Source: Corynebacterium pacaense
GTDB taxonomy: Bacteria; Actinomycetota; Actinomycetes; Mycobacteriales; Mycobacteriaceae
Direction of reading: 5' to 3'
DNA: 64,000 nt
Assembly: GCF_900169525.1 (NCBI RefSeq)
Contig: NZ_LT821240.1
Location: 1,313,684-1,377,683, forward strand
Shown: positions 1-8,930 of the stretch, one piece after another
Layout: each line of letters begins with the position of its first letter
Position numbering within the stretch: the stretch's first letter is position 1
Notes under the pieces: model-generated
The model's database searches: none
What the model saw: the letters and a program-made list of their open reading frames with translations, nothing else
What the model was told of the DNA's origin: nothing
Program-made: the position numbers and the translations under genes

Positions 1-390
1 GACCTGCTCCCCGCCGCCGCCGGGGGCGAGGCACCGGTGTTCTCAGCGGCGCTCATGGAGCTCGGGGCACTGGTGTGCACCGCCTCTGCACCCGACTGCG
101 GGCACTGCCCGATCCGGGGGCTGTGCGCATGGCAGCGCAACGGCTGCCCCGCCCCCTCCGCGGAGGAGCTGGCCTCGGCGAGCAGGCGCGTGCAGAAGTT
201 CGCCGGGACCGACCGTCAGGTTCGCGGCCTGATCATGGACGTGCTGCGAAACGCCGAGGGCGCGGTGCCCAAGGCGAGCATCGATGTGGTCTGGCCCGAT
301 GACGCCCAGCGCTCCCGGGCGCTGTTCTCACTGCTTGACGACGGCCTCGCCGAACAGGACGGGAACGGCTACTTCCACCTGCCGCGGTAG
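1..390 (+). CDS. mutY: A/G-specific adenine glycosylase MutY, C-terminal part
   Basis: The gene enters from the left edge, so only the last 129 codons are visible. MutY removes adenine mispaired with 8-oxoguanine or guanine in base-excision repair. The diagnostic piece is the four-cysteine [4Fe-4S] loop spaced C-X6-C-X2-C-X5-C, beginning at the Cys of LVCTASAPDCGHC and ending at RGLC, preceded by the conserved MELG helix. The remainder is a short C-terminal region with no further motif that I can name. The stop lies at 388-390 and overlaps the convergent DUF4236 gene by 22 bases. The helix-hairpin-helix and catalytic Asp lie outside the window. EndoIII has a similar cluster, but the length after it fits MutY better. 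Confidence 0.85.
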   Translation, partial: DLLPAAAGGEAPVFSAALMELGALVCTASAPDCGHCPIRGLCAWQRNGCPAPSAEELASASRRVQKFAGTDRQVRGLIMDVLRNAEGAVPKASIDVVWPDDAQRSRALFSLLDDGLAEQDGNGYFHLPR

Positions 391-539
391 GTGAAGCCGC
401 CGGGCAGCTTCACCCAGAGTCCACCACGGCTGTTGATGGTCAGCGGGCCGACCTTCTTCGAGCCGGAAACACCCGATCCGGAGAGGTTGAGCCAGCTGTC
501 CTTGCCGGTCCTGACTTTCTTTCTGTAGTTCAATCCCAT
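369..539 (-). CDS. DUF4236-like small protein
   Basis: A 56-residue protein starting MGLNYRKKV, with the signature RTGKDSWLNLSGSG followed by KVGPLTINSRGG. This matches the N-terminal DUF4236 pattern (basic start, then L-N-L-S-x-S-G and a G-R-G repeat). Function is unknown; the domain is predicted to form a small beta-rich module. I chose the internal ATG at 539 because the family begins there; an upstream ATG at 605 would add 22 residues that do not look like the family. Neither start has a clear ribosome binding site. It runs convergent with mutY and overlaps its 3' end. Confidence 0.55.
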   Translation of the reverse strand: MGLNYRKKVRTGKDSWLNLSGSGVSGSKKVGPLTINSRGGLWVKLPGGFTYRGRWK

Positions 540-660
540 GGCAATGATTGTAGATGCCGAGGGGGTCACACGGACGCGATGGTGCGCCAATGCAATAAAA
601 ATCATCGGGGCCTATGGTGGAGGATGTACTTGTAGTCCAGGCAAATAAATAGGAGACATA

Positions 661-1437
661 ATGTCAAAGGTTGCACTGATCACCGGCGCTGCACAGGGAA
701 TCGGTCGTGCCATCGCAACGAAGCTCGCCGAGGATGGGTTCGACATCGCCATCGCCGACCTCCCCTTCCAGGAGGAGGTCGCGGCGGAGACCATCGCCGC
801 CGTCGAGGCCGCCGGCCACAGGGCCATCTTCATCGGCCTCAACGTGGCGGACAAGGCGAACTTCGACGCCGCCGTCGATGAGGCCGCGGAGAAGCTTGGT
901 GGCTTCGACGTGCTGGTCAACAACGCCGGCATCGCCCAGGTCAAGCCGGTCCTTGAGGTCACCCAGGAGGATCTGGAGAAGATCTACCCCATCAACGTCT
1001 ATTCCGTGTTCTACGGCATCCAGGCCGCTGCACGGAAGTTCGACGAGCTCGGGGTCAAGGGCAAGATCGTCAACGCCGCATCGATCGCGGCCATCCAGGG
1101 CTTCCCGATTCTGGGCACCTACTCCACGACCAAGTTCGCCGTGCGCGGCCTGACCCAGGTGGCGGCGCAGGAGCTCGCACCGAAGGGTCACACCGTCAAC
1201 GCCTACGCCCCCGGCATCGTCGGGACCGGAATGTGGGAGCTCATCGATGAGGAGCTGAGCAAGATCAACGGCAAGCCCAAGGGCCAGAACTTCAAGGAGC
1301 AGATCAGCGGCATCGCCCTGGGACGCACCTCGGAGCCCAGGGATGTCGCCGGTGTCGTCTCCTTCCTCGCCTCGGAGAACTCCGACTACGTCACCGGCCA
1401 GGTCATCCTGGTCGACGGTGGCATGCTCTACAACTAA
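661..1437 (+). CDS. butA: diacetyl/acetoin reductase, (S)-2,3-butanediol dehydrogenase
   Basis: A 258-residue short-chain dehydrogenase/reductase that interconverts diacetyl, acetoin and 2,3-butanediol with NAD(H). Visible motifs are the Rossmann TGAAQGIG at residues 8-15, NNAG in the middle, the active-site Tyr154-x3-Lys158 (YSTTK) and the C-terminal VDGGMLYN ending typical of corynebacterial ButA. A clear AGGAG lies 7 bases before the ATG at 661. The sequence is very close to C. glutamicum ButA as I remember it. It is monocistronic, ending in a strong terminator. Cytoplasmic; role in overflow metabolism or redox balance. Confidence 0.9.
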   Translation: MSKVALITGAAQGIGRAIATKLAEDGFDIAIADLPFQEEVAAETIAAVEAAGHRAIFIGLNVADKANFDAAVDEAAEKLGGFDVLVNNAGIAQVKPVLEVTQEDLEKIYPINVYSVFYGIQAAARKFDELGVKGKIVNAASIAAIQGFPILGTYSTTKFAVRGLTQVAAQELAPKGHTVNAYAPGIVGTGMWELIDEELSKINGKPKGQNFKEQISGIALGRTSEPRDVAGVVSFLASENSDYVTGQVILVDGGMLYN

Positions 1438-1455
1438 TCCGCAGGTGTAGATCCG

Positions 1456-1486
1456 CCGCGACCTCGCCCGGGGTCGCGGTTTTTTT
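1456..1486 (+). terminator. rho-independent terminator after butA
   Basis: An 8-bp perfect stem CCGCGACC/GGTCGCGG (1456-1463 with 1472-1479) and an 8-base loop is followed directly by seven T residues. It sits 18 bases after the butA stop. Confidence 0.85.
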
Positions 1487-1537
1487 CAACCCACCGCCCC
1501 GCCCGCACCCCGGCCGACACCGTCAGGAGCCACACCG

Positions 1538-2683
1538 GTGACCCCAGCACACGGACACGCCCACCGACTCCGAGCCCGGATCCGCACGGCCCTCCACGGT
1601 TCCGAGTTCCAGATCTCGCTGATCCGGATCGCCAAGTCGGTTGTCGCCGCCACGGCGGCATGGTGGATCTCGATCACCCTGCTGACCACGGACTTCCCCT
1701 TCCTGGCACCCTGGACCGCGTTGTTGACCATCCAGGTCACGGCGCTGCGGACCATCTCCCACGGAGTGCAGACAACGGTGGCCTCCATACTCGGCATCAC
1801 CGTCACCTTCATCATCGGCCACACCCTGGGCGTGTCCATCTGGAGCTACGCGCTGGCCCTGGTGATCGGTCTGCTGCTCGCCCGGTTGCGGTGGATCCGC
1901 GATGAGGGCATCGCCGTCGCCACCACCTCGATCTTCATTCTCAGTGACGGTTTCAGTGAGCAGTCCCAGCAGTTCGGTGAGCGGATGGCCGAGATCGCGG
2001 TCGGGGTGGGCATCGGGATCGCGGTGGAGCTGCTGTTCTTCCCGCCGATGCGGGACAGGCAGGCCAACGCCTACATCGACAGTGTCACATCGGGATTCGG
2101 CCAGGTGCTCACGAGCATCGGCGAGACGGTCTCCACCACCTGGGATGCCGAGCGCTCCCGTGACTGGCTCCGCAGGATCGACGCCATCGACGTGGAACTG
2201 ACCTCTGCGTGGTCGATCGTCCGATTCGCCAGGGAGAGCCGCCGCGCCAACCCCCGCGCGTATCCGGGTCTGAGGTTTCCGCGCCGCCGTGCAGGGGACG
2301 CCGACTTGGAGGATCAGCCGGGCTGGGAGAACATCCTCGGGCTGTCCACGGACGCGGTGGCGCATCTGAAGACCATGACCAGGGTTCTCCATGACACCTC
2401 GGAGTCCGGGATGATCTGGGGGGATGACTTCAGACGGCGGTGGTCGGGCATAGCCATGGACACCGGAGCCGCGCTGTCCTCACCGGATTCCGGCATTGAC
2501 GCCGACGCACTCCTGCTGCGCCTGGATCAGCTGGCCGCGGAGCTGCCCGGCAACCACAACCCGGACACCGGACAGTGGACCGGCTACTGGCCCGTCTACG
2601 GCTCCCTGATCACCGGGCTGCGCCACATCATCACACTGACCTCCGAGCTGGCCCGGGGCACGGGCACGGGACGGCGGGCATAG
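1538..2683 (+). CDS. FUSC/aromatic-acid-exporter-like membrane protein
   Basis: A 381-residue protein with several hydrophobic segments in its first 150 residues (around VVAATAAWWISITL, WTALLTIQVTALRTI, VTFIIGHTLGVSIW and LALVIGLLLARL), then a predicted cytoplasmic region. The arrangement and the motif P-W-T-A-L-L-T-I-Q-V-T resemble FUSC/DUF939 (ArAE-type) proteins, which are linked to efflux of aromatic acids or other amphipathic compounds. GTG start at 1538 is supported by AGGAG at 1525-1529. It lies just past the butA terminator and is probably transcribed alone. Substrate cannot be inferred. Confidence 0.6.
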   Translation: MTPAHGHAHRLRARIRTALHGSEFQISLIRIAKSVVAATAAWWISITLLTTDFPFLAPWTALLTIQVTALRTISHGVQTTVASILGITVTFIIGHTLGVSIWSYALALVIGLLLARLRWIRDEGIAVATTSIFILSDGFSEQSQQFGERMAEIAVGVGIGIAVELLFFPPMRDRQANAYIDSVTSGFGQVLTSIGETVSTTWDAERSRDWLRRIDAIDVELTSAWSIVRFARESRRANPRAYPGLRFPRRRAGDADLEDQPGWENILGLSTDAVAHLKTMTRVLHDTSESGMIWGDDFRRRWSGIAMDTGAALSSPDSGIDADALLLRLDQLAAELPGNHNPDTGQWTGYWPVYGSLITGLRHIITLTSELARGTGTGRRA

Positions 2684-2730
2684 TGTTCCGGGTCACGCGG
2701 CGGTGGACGGGGAGGGATGGAACCCAGTTT

Positions 2731-2746
2731 TCTATAGCGTTATAGA
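2731..2746 (+). promoter_or_regulatory. perfect inverted repeat upstream of the fic-like gene
   Basis: TCTATA-GCGT-TATAGA is a perfect 6-bp inverted repeat in an AT-rich patch. A TATACT-like -10 element lies at 2766-2771. This suggests an operator for a dimeric regulator acting on the Fic-fold gene. No regulator gene is adjacent. Confidence 0.35.
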
Positions 2747-2933
2747 TAAAACTGCATGCGCCGGTTATACTCGGCACAAAGCGACGCCGGCACCCCGAAG
2801 GAAGATATGCACGAACCCGCGAGAGAGCTCACGGTCGGTTCCTTCTCCAGCCGGCGCCCGCGTTATGGAGACCACACCGAGCGAACCCACCCCACCACCG
2901 ACCCCTGACATCCTGATCCCGGGGAGAAACATC

Positions 2934-3725
2934 ATGCTATCCACATTCGCCGTCCAGGTACTCCACTACCAGTCCATCGAGGGCTGGAATTCCGAATCCC
3001 GGTCCGGGGCGCTGCTTTCACACCTGAGCGACCCAGCTGGCACGACACCGGACTTCGTGCGCGGGGTGATAGATGAGTTCATCGCAGAGGATCGCGCGCT
3101 TGAGCCCCGTCCCCGCCCCTGGTTCAACCGGCGCCGCGGGCACCAACCCTATCAGCACCATGACTATCCGGTGCTGTGGAACACCGCGGCGCTGCGCTCG
3201 GCGGAGTTGCTCAAGGAACTCGAGGCGCAGGTGAGCACCGCGCGGATGTGTCAGCTGCTGGAACGCTACCCCGGGGTCGCACAACCGGATGCCACGGGGT
3301 TGAGCAGGGTGCACAACTTCATCCTCGGCGACATCTACACCTGGGCCGGTGAGCTGCGCACCATCGACCTCGGCCGATCGGGGATGCACTTCGCCTCCCT
3401 GCACCAGATTGAGCACCATCTGCAGATCGCCGGCGACGCCCTGCGTAAGAGCACCGAGCCGCGCTCGGATACCGCGGGGGCGCTGGCGGACTTCCTGGCG
3501 CACCTGATCTGGGCGCAGCCCTTCCGCGAGGGCAACGGCAAGACCGCGGTGACCATGATCCTGGCCCTGCACCCCGGACTCCGGCTCGACCGGATCAGCA
3601 GGCGGGCCTGGTACGCGGCCTCGGTGGCCTCGCTGCCGGTCACCGCCAGCACCGCGCCGGATCCGCAGCCGTGGAAGATGCTGATGCAGTCCACGCTGCC
3701 GGTTCCCAGCGACGCCCTGCACTAG
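2934..3725 (+). CDS. Fic/DOC-fold protein with degenerate catalytic motif
   Basis: A 263-residue protein with a Fic core: the approach helix DIYTWAGELRTID and then Q195-P-F-R-E-G-N-G-K-T204 where Fic enzymes have H-P-F-[R/x]-[D/E]-G-N-G-R. Active Fic proteins transfer AMP (or related groups) to hydroxyls of target proteins; the His is the general base. Here it is Gln (CAG) and the Arg after GNG is Lys, so classical AMPylation is unlikely. An N-terminal QSIEGW (residues 13-18) resembles the inhibitory S/T-x-x-x-E-G helix, although Tyr occupies the Ser/Thr position. The ATG at 2934 has GGGGAGA seven bases upstream; longer in-frame starts lack this. Confidence 0.75.
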   Translation: MLSTFAVQVLHYQSIEGWNSESRSGALLSHLSDPAGTTPDFVRGVIDEFIAEDRALEPRPRPWFNRRRGHQPYQHHDYPVLWNTAALRSAELLKELEAQVSTARMCQLLERYPGVAQPDATGLSRVHNFILGDIYTWAGELRTIDLGRSGMHFASLHQIEHHLQIAGDALRKSTEPRSDTAGALADFLAHLIWAQPFREGNGKTAVTMILALHPGLRLDRISRRAWYAASVASLPVTASTAPDPQPWKMLMQSTLPVPSDALH

Positions 3726-3772
3726 AGCTTCTCGACGCCCACCCGGGCGTCCGGCACCGGTTGGGCACGCGG

Positions 3773-3830
3773 AAAAACCGGCGACGCGGGGTCGCACACC
3801 ATCATGGTGCACGACCCCGCGTCGCCGGTT
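3773..3830 (-). terminator. terminator of clpC
   Basis: A perfect 19-bp stem (3776-3794 with 3812-3830) has a nested CACCA/TGGTG hairpin at its tip. On the minus strand it is followed by five T residues, so it ends leftward transcription from clpC. The plus side has no T run, so it probably does not terminate the fic-like gene by the classical mechanism. Confidence 0.85.
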
Positions 3831-3849
3831 GAACCCTGGCGGAAACCGA

Positions 3850-6675
3850 TCAGGAGCGTTCCTGCTCGCCGCCGCCCTCGGGTGCGGAGTCCGGGCCCTC
3901 ATGGGCACCGGTGCCGTAGTAACCGCCACCGGTCACACGGTCGGGATCCCCGGAATCCGGGGAATCACTGCTGGCGTCCTCCTCGAGGGCACGCAGCTTC
4001 TCCAGATCCACGTCATCGAGGGAGTCGGACTCGGGGACATCACCGTCGGCGGCGGAATCCACTGACTGGATGGCCTCGGCCGCCTCCACGGAGAGCTCCG
4101 GGAACTTGTCCTTCGGCAGCGGCTTCGGCCGCGGGGTGAAGGTGAACTTGGCGGTGTCGGTGTTCTTCGACTCGCCATCCCAGCCCTCGACATCCACGGT
4201 CACGATCTCACCCGCACCGATCTCACCGAAGAGAATCTTCTCCGACAGCGCATCCTCGACCTCGCGCTGGATGGTGCGACGCAGCGGCCGCGCACCCAGC
4301 ACCGGATCAAAGCCACGGGTGGCCAGCAGTGCCTTGGCCTTGTCGGTCAGTTCGATCGCCATGTCCTTGTCCGCCAGTGCCCTGGAGACGCGGGCGATGA
4401 GCAGTTCGACCATCTCGACGATCTGTTCACGGGTCAGCTGGTGGAAGACCACGATCTCATCGATACGGTTGAGGAACTCGGGGCGGAAGTGCTTCTTCAG
4501 CTCATCGTTGACCTTGTTCTTCATCCGGTCGTACTGGGCATCCGCATCCGTTTCGGATGATCCGGAGAAGCCCAGCCCGACGGCCTTGGAGATGTCCGCG
4601 GTTCCCAGGTTCGAGGTGAAGATCAGCACGGTGTTCTTGAAGTCCACCACGCGGCCCTGACCGTCGGTGAGACGGCCGTCCTCGAGCACCTGCAGGAGGG
4701 TGTTGTAGATCTCCTTGTGCGCCTTCTCGATCTCATCGAAGAGCACCACCGAGAACGGCTTCCGGCGGACCTTCTCCGTCAGCTGGCCACCCTCCTCGTA
4801 TCCGACGTATCCGGGGGGAGCACCGAAGAGCCTGGAGGCAGTGAAGCGGTCGTGGAACTCGCCCATGTCGATCTGGATCAGCGCGTCATCGTCTCCGAAG
4901 AGGAAGGACGCGAGAGCCTTGGACAGCTCCGTCTTACCCACACCCGAGGGACCGGCGAAGATGAAGGATCCGGAGGGACGCTTCGGGTCCTTCAGACCCG
5001 CACGGGTACGGCGGATGGCACGGGAGACGGCCTTGACGGCATCGTCCTGGCCGATGATGCGCTTGTGCAGCTCATCCTCCATGTGGAGCAGCCGGGAGGA
5101 TTCCTCCTCGGTCAGCTTGAACACCGGGATTCCGGTCCAGTTCGCCAGAACCTCGGCGATCTGCTCCTCACCGACCTCGGCGATCTCCTCGAGATCACCC
5201 GAACGCCACTGCTTCTCCTTCTCCGAACGCTCCTCACCCAACCTACGCTCCTTGTCGCGCAGACCGGCGGCCTTCTCAAAGTCCTGGGCGTCGATCGCGG
5301 CTTCCTTCTCCCGACGCACATCGGCGATGCGCTCATCGACCTCACGCAGCGACTCCGGGGCGGTCATCCGCTTGATGCGCATCCGGGCGCCGGCCTCGTC
5401 GATGAGATCGACGGCCTTGTCCGGCAGGAAGCGGTCGTTGATGTAGCGCTCCGAGAGCTGTGCCGCCGCGGCCAGCGCCCCATCGGTGATGGAAACGCGG
5501 TGGTGCGCCTCGTAGCGGTCACGCAGACCCTTGAGGATCTCAATGGTCAGTTCGACCGACGGCTCGGGAACCTGGACGGGTTGGAAACGACGCTCGAGAG
5601 CGGCGTCCTTCTCAATGTGCTTGCGGTACTCATCGAGTGTGGTGGCACCGATGGTCTGCAGCTCACCGCGGGCCAGTTTCGGCTTGAGCAGTGAGGCGGC
5701 ATCGATGGCACCCTCGGCCGCACCCGCGCCGACCAGGGTGTGGATCTCATCGATGAACAGGATGATATCGCCGCGCTGGTTGATCTCCTTGAGCACCTTC
5801 TTCAGGCGCTCCTCGAAGTCACCGCGGTAACGCGAACCGGCGACCAGGGAACCCAGGTCCAGCGAGTAGACCTGCTTGTCCTTCAGGGTCTCCGGAACAT
5901 TGCCGTTGACAATGTCCAGGGCCAGCCCCTCGACGACTGCGGTCTTGCCCACGCCCGGCTCACCGATGAGCACGGGGTTGTTCTTGGTGCGGCGGGAGAG
6001 CACCTGCATGATGCGCTCGATCTCCTTGCCACGACCGACGACCGGATCCAGCTTGCCGTCCTTGGCGGCCTGGGTCAGGTTGCGTCCGAACTGGTCGAGG
6101 ACCAGAGATGTGGAGCGTTCGCCCGTGCCACCACCGCCGCCGCCACCGACACGACCACCCGGTGCGGAACCGGCTCCGACTGCGTCTCCGCCGCCCTGGC
6201 CACCCTGGCCGCCCTCGGGCGATGCACCCTGGCCACCCTCGTATCCGGAGAGGAGCTGGATAACCTGCTGGCGCACCCGGGGCAGATCAGCGCCGAGCTT
6301 GACCAGCACCTGCGCCGCGACGCCCTCACCCTCACGGATGAGGCCGAGCAGCAGAAACTCGGTGCCGATGTACTTGTGACCCATCTGCAGGCCCTCGCGG
6401 AGGCTGAGCTCCAGTACCTTCTTGGCACGCGGAGTAAACGGGATGTGCCCCGTGGTCGGCTGTGAGCCGTGACCAATAATCTCCTCGACTTCCTGACGGA
6501 CGGCGTCGAGGGAAATGCCCATTGATTCCAGGGCCTTCGCGGCAACGCCCTCACCCTCGTGGATGAGGCCGAGGAGGATGTGTTCCGTACCGATGTAATT
6601 GTGGTTGAGCATGCGCGCCTCTTCCTGCGCGAGCACAATCACGCGGCGTGCACGATCGGTAAACCTCTCGAACAT
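3850..6675 (-). CDS. clpC: ATP-dependent Clp protease ATPase subunit ClpC
   Basis: A 941-residue Hsp100 unfoldase that feeds substrates to ClpP1P2 in the cytoplasm. In order: two Clp_N repeats ([17 protein letters not shown] and [16 protein letters not shown]), a Gly-rich linker, AAA-1 with Walker A GEPGVGKT and Walker [11 protein letters not shown], a UVR coiled region ([16 protein letters not shown]), AAA-2 with GPSGVGKTE and [11 protein letters not shown], and an acidic C-terminal tail of about 90 residues. I use the ATG at 6675 ([11 protein letters not shown]) because the family starts there and AGGGGAG precedes it; the frame stays open 75 bases further upstream. Upstream lie a SigH-like promoter and a ClgR-like box; the gene ends in a strong hairpin. 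Confidence 0.97.
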   Translation of the reverse strand: MFERFTDRARRVIVLAQEEARMLNHNYIGTEHILLGLIHEGEGVAAKALESMGISLDAVRQEVEEIIGHGSQPTTGHIPFTPRAKKVLELSLREGLQMGHKYIGTEFLLLGLIREGEGVAAQVLVKLGADLPRVRQQVIQLLSGYEGGQGASPEGGQGGQGGGDAVGAGSAPGGRVGGGGGGGTGERSTSLVLDQFGRNLTQAAKDGKLDPVVGRGKEIERIMQVLSRRTKNNPVLIGEPGVGKTAVVEGLALDIVNGNVPETLKDKQVYSLDLGSLVAGSRYRGDFEERLKKVLKEINQRGDIILFIDEIHTLVGAGAAEGAIDAASLLKPKLARGELQTIGATTLDEYRKHIEKDAALERRFQPVQVPEPSVELTIEILKGLRDRYEAHHRVSITDGALAAAAQLSERYINDRFLPDKAVDLIDEAGARMRIKRMTAPESLREVDERIADVRREKEAAIDAQDFEKAAGLRDKERRLGEERSEKEKQWRSGDLEEIAEVGEEQIAEVLANWTGIPVFKLTEEESSRLLHMEDELHKRIIGQDDAVKAVSRAIRRTRAGLKDPKRPSGSFIFAGPSGVGKTELSKALASFLFGDDDALIQIDMGEFHDRFTASRLFGAPPGYVGYEEGGQLTEKVRRKPFSVVLFDEIEKAHKEIYNTLLQVLEDGRLTDGQGRVVDFKNTVLIFTSNLGTADISKAVGLGFSGSSETDADAQYDRMKNKVNDELKKHFRPEFLNRIDEIVVFHQLTREQIVEMVELLIARVSRALADKDMAIELTDKAKALLATRGFDPVLGARPLRRTIQREVEDALSEKILFGEIGAGEIVTVDVEGWDGESKNTDTAKFTFTPRPKPLPKDKFPELSVEAAEAIQSVDSAADGDVPESDSLDDVDLEKLRALEEDASSDSPDSGDPDRVTGGGYYGTGAHEGPDSAPEGGGEQERS

Positions 6676-6719
6676 GTCTCTCCCCTTACTTTTCACTTCT
6701 AATTTAACTTTCACCCACT

Positions 6720-6746
6720 CTAACGCCCGCGGTGGACAAAACTTCC
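6720..6746 (-). promoter_or_regulatory. candidate SigH-type promoter of clpC
   Basis: On the minus strand GGAAGT (6741-6746) is followed after 15 bases by CGTTAG (6720-6725). This resembles the actinobacterial SigH pattern GGAA...GTT. In C. glutamicum clpC is known to respond to SigH and ClgR. The hexamers lie 45-71 bases upstream of the clpC ATG. Confidence 0.45.
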
Positions 6747-6833
6747 CCACTTTTTGTGCACCGAGGACACCTGCATGCTAAGGGATTTCAATCAGCACTG
6801 CTCAAGGGGTATTTTTCGGCCATTCCCGGGGCT

Positions 6834-6851
6834 GTACGCCTGTAGCGAACA
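6834..6851 (-). promoter_or_regulatory. candidate ClgR box upstream of clpC
   Basis: Read on the minus strand, TGTTCGCTACAGGCGTAC matches the ClgR consensus WNNWCGCYNANRGCGWWS at all but one position. ClgR activates clp genes in corynebacteria. The site lies about 160 bases before the clpC start and upstream of the candidate SigH promoter, a plausible activator position. Confidence 0.5.
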
Positions 6852-6880
6852 CCCTCCGGGAGCGGGTTCTCCAGCCTTTT

Positions 6881-7738
6881 TCAGCGCCCGTCCGCCACGG
6901 ACCCGGGCTCCGCGGAGAGTGCGACCAGACGTCTGCTGTAGGGGTGCGCCGGCGCGGCGAGGAACTCGGTCAGGGGACGGTCCTCCACCACCTCCCCCTC
7001 GTGGAACACCGCGACGCGGTCGCTGACGTAGCTGATGACATCGAGGTCGTGGGAGATCACGATCAGTGCCAGGTCCATGGTCTCGTTGAGGTGCAGCAGG
7101 AGATCCAGGATGTGGCGCTGCGCCACGGAATCGAGGGCGGAGGTCGACTCATCGCAGATGAGCACCCGGGGATCGACGAGCAGGGCCCGGGCGATGGACA
7201 TGCGCTGGAGCTGTCCGCCTAAGCAGCGGGCGGGAATCCGATCGAGCAGCTCCGGTGGCAGCCCCACCCTGGCGACGGCCCCGCGGATCCGTTCATCAGC
7301 GGTGTCTGCGGGAAGTCCGCTCACGGCGGCGCCGAGGCTGTCACGCAGCGTCAGCGTCGGGTCGAAGGAGGAGTAGGGTTCCTGGGCGATCAACGCAACC
7401 TTCGTGGGAGTCCCGTCTGCCCATTCCCGCACCACGGTTCCGGTGCTCGGGGTGTCCAGACCCGCGATGATCCTGGCGAAGGTGCTCTTGCCGGATCCGG
7501 AGCGTCCGAGCACCCCGAGGACCTCGCCCTCCTCGAAGGTGAGGGTCATTGTGCGCAGGGCGATCCTTTTCCGGCGGCGGCCGAAACTGTGGGAGATCCC
7601 CTCGGTATTAAGGATCACCGGCGTGTGGTCGCGGCCCCGGGCACGCACGGTCACCTCCGCGCCGTGGAGCAGTGCGCGCGTCACCTCCTGCCGCGCCGAG
7701 GCGAACAGATCCCGCGGAGTACCCTGCTCGACGATCAC
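6881..7738 (-). pseudogene. DppF/OppF-like ABC transporter ATPase, remnant of a decayed operon
   Basis: An open frame of 285 codons. Its first ~25 codons (IVEQGTPRDLFASAR) are really the tail of the preceding ATPase, joined through a frameshift. Then follows a full DppF-type ATPase: Walker A GRSGSGKST, Q-loop IAQEPYSSFDP, Walker B VLICDESTSALD and H-loop VISHD. The signature is CLGGQ instead of LSGGQ, so even the intact half is probably impaired. Such ATPases power import of peptides, nickel or related solutes. No substrate-binding protein is nearby, and the partner ATPase and permease are broken. It could be transcribed with cspB or be silent. Confidence 0.7.
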
Positions 7739-8270
7739 CCCTCATTGATCACCATGATCCGATCCGCACACTCTCTGATGCCCGCGACATCGTGGGTGAA
7801 GAACAGGACCCTGAGATCGCGTTCCTTCTGTTTGCGCTGCAGCAGGGCCATCACCTCGGATTTCAGGATGGGGCCGCAGGAGGTCGGCTCGTCGGGGGGC
7901 ATCCCTGAGACGTCGTCGCCGTCGGACAACCCGACCTCGTCAGGCAGTTGACCGATTCGCGGTGCCAGCAGCCTGTGCCCGCGCAGTCGACACCCCCATC
8001 GCCTCGAACAGATGGCAGCGCACGCTCATCCTCGGGTTGAGAACGCGCTTGGACAGCTGGAGGAGCATCGCCACGCGCCTGCCGGCGTCCATGGCGGTGC
8101 CATCCAGCGAACCGAGGTCCAGCCCGCCCACGCTGATGCCTCCGGTGGCGGTGGCCCCGGCGGGAAGCAAGCGGTCCACTGCCCTGGTCAGCAGCATCTT
8201 CCCGGAGCCCGAACGACCGACGACGGCGAGGAACTCACGCGGGCGAAGACCAGCAGCTGAGCGAGGGCAG
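7735..8270 (-). pseudogene. DppD/OppD-like ABC ATPase remnant
   Basis: Pieces of the first ATPase of a peptide-type ABC system lie in more than one frame. The N-terminal piece (about 8250-7950) holds Walker A GRSGSGKMLL and the following RAVDRLLPAG. The C-terminal piece (7929-7735) holds a Walker B scrap DEPTS, the H-loop-like FFTHDVAGI and ADRIMVINEG. The segment with the LSGGQ signature is missing, which points to an internal deletion. At 7738-7741 a run of four G (minus strand) shifts the frame; one more G would fuse VINEG to VIVEQGTPRDLF. Not functional as an ATPase. Confidence 0.7.
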
Positions 8271-8329
8271 CAGTTGCCGCCCGCCGATGGTGACATTGAG
8301 GATGGCCAGGTGCGCCCGCGTTGCTATCC

Positions 8330-8870
8330 ACTTATCCCCACCTCCGTCTCGAGCACGTCTCCCCCATCGGCGGACCTGGAGATGCGGTTGCCGATGAGTG
8401 TGCCACTTGCACTGACGCTTGAAAATCGCCACTCCCGGTGCGATCTGCCCCTGGGGAGTGAGGGTGGCGCAGGGCTGCGCCTCCGCCAGCATCGATCCCC
8501 AGTCCAACCGCGGTGGCTGCACCCCGATGCCCAGATAGGACAGTGAGACGAGCAGGATCAGCAGCAGGCTGAAGCGCAAGGTGGTCCGGGCGAGGACCAG
8601 GGCGATGAGGATGCGCAGGACGTGGCGGCGAAGAATGAACCACCACCCCGCGCCGACGTGCCATGAGGCCTCGACCTAGTGGACAGAACCTGGCCCGAGC
8701 ACGGCGATGACCGGCAGCGCGACAATGATCTCGGGAAGCACGAGCAGCACATCCTTGAAGCACAGGAACACCTCATCGGGCCAGCCACCACGCACCGCGC
8801 TGAGCAGACACGTTCCACCCTGTGATTCCCGGTGACAGACAGGGCACGAAAAAGACCCGGGCCCCATCAC
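8330..8870 (-). pseudogene. DppC-like ABC permease remnant
   Basis: Fragments of a peptide-type permease in several frames. GGWPDEVF..DVLLVLPEIIVALPVIAVLGPG (about 8795-8690) corresponds to the middle of DppC. RHVLRILIALVLARTTLRF continuing into LSYLGIGVQPPRLDWGSM (about 8630-8490) corresponds to the conserved EAA-type loop and C-terminal helix region. Between them are a stop and frameshifts. There is no sign of a DppB partner or a binding protein. The order permease-ATPase-ATPase fits a typical dpp/opp operon read leftward. Confidence 0.65.
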
Positions 8871-8891
8871 CGTGAGGTGATGGGGCCCGGG
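8847..8891 (-). terminator. terminator of cspB
   Basis: A perfect 16-bp stem (8856-8871 with 8876-8891) with a GTGA loop is followed on the minus strand by TTTTT. It lies 40 bases after the cspB stop and insulates cspB from the decayed ABC operon. Confidence 0.85.
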
Positions 8892-8930
8892 CTTTCGCTA
8901 CTTAGAGCTGCACTGAGTTCCGAGTGGAGA

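Noticed and set aside
1523..2392. A 289-codon minus-strand frame opposite the FUSC-like gene
   Set aside because: Arg/Asp/Gly/Gln-rich with no domain; the plus-strand frame has helices and a ribosome binding site.
2806..2907. A 33-codon ORF with AAGGAAG upstream, ahead of the fic-like gene, as a possible Fic antitoxin
   Set aside because: It lacks the S/T-x-x-x-E-G/N inhibitory motif, is Arg/Pro/Thr-rich and ends before the fic-like start; the N-terminal QSIEGW of the Fic protein itself is a better inhibitory candidate.
3018..3929. A 303-codon minus-strand frame opposite the fic-like gene
   Set aside because: It runs through the clpC terminator and is the complement shadow of the Fic coding frame.
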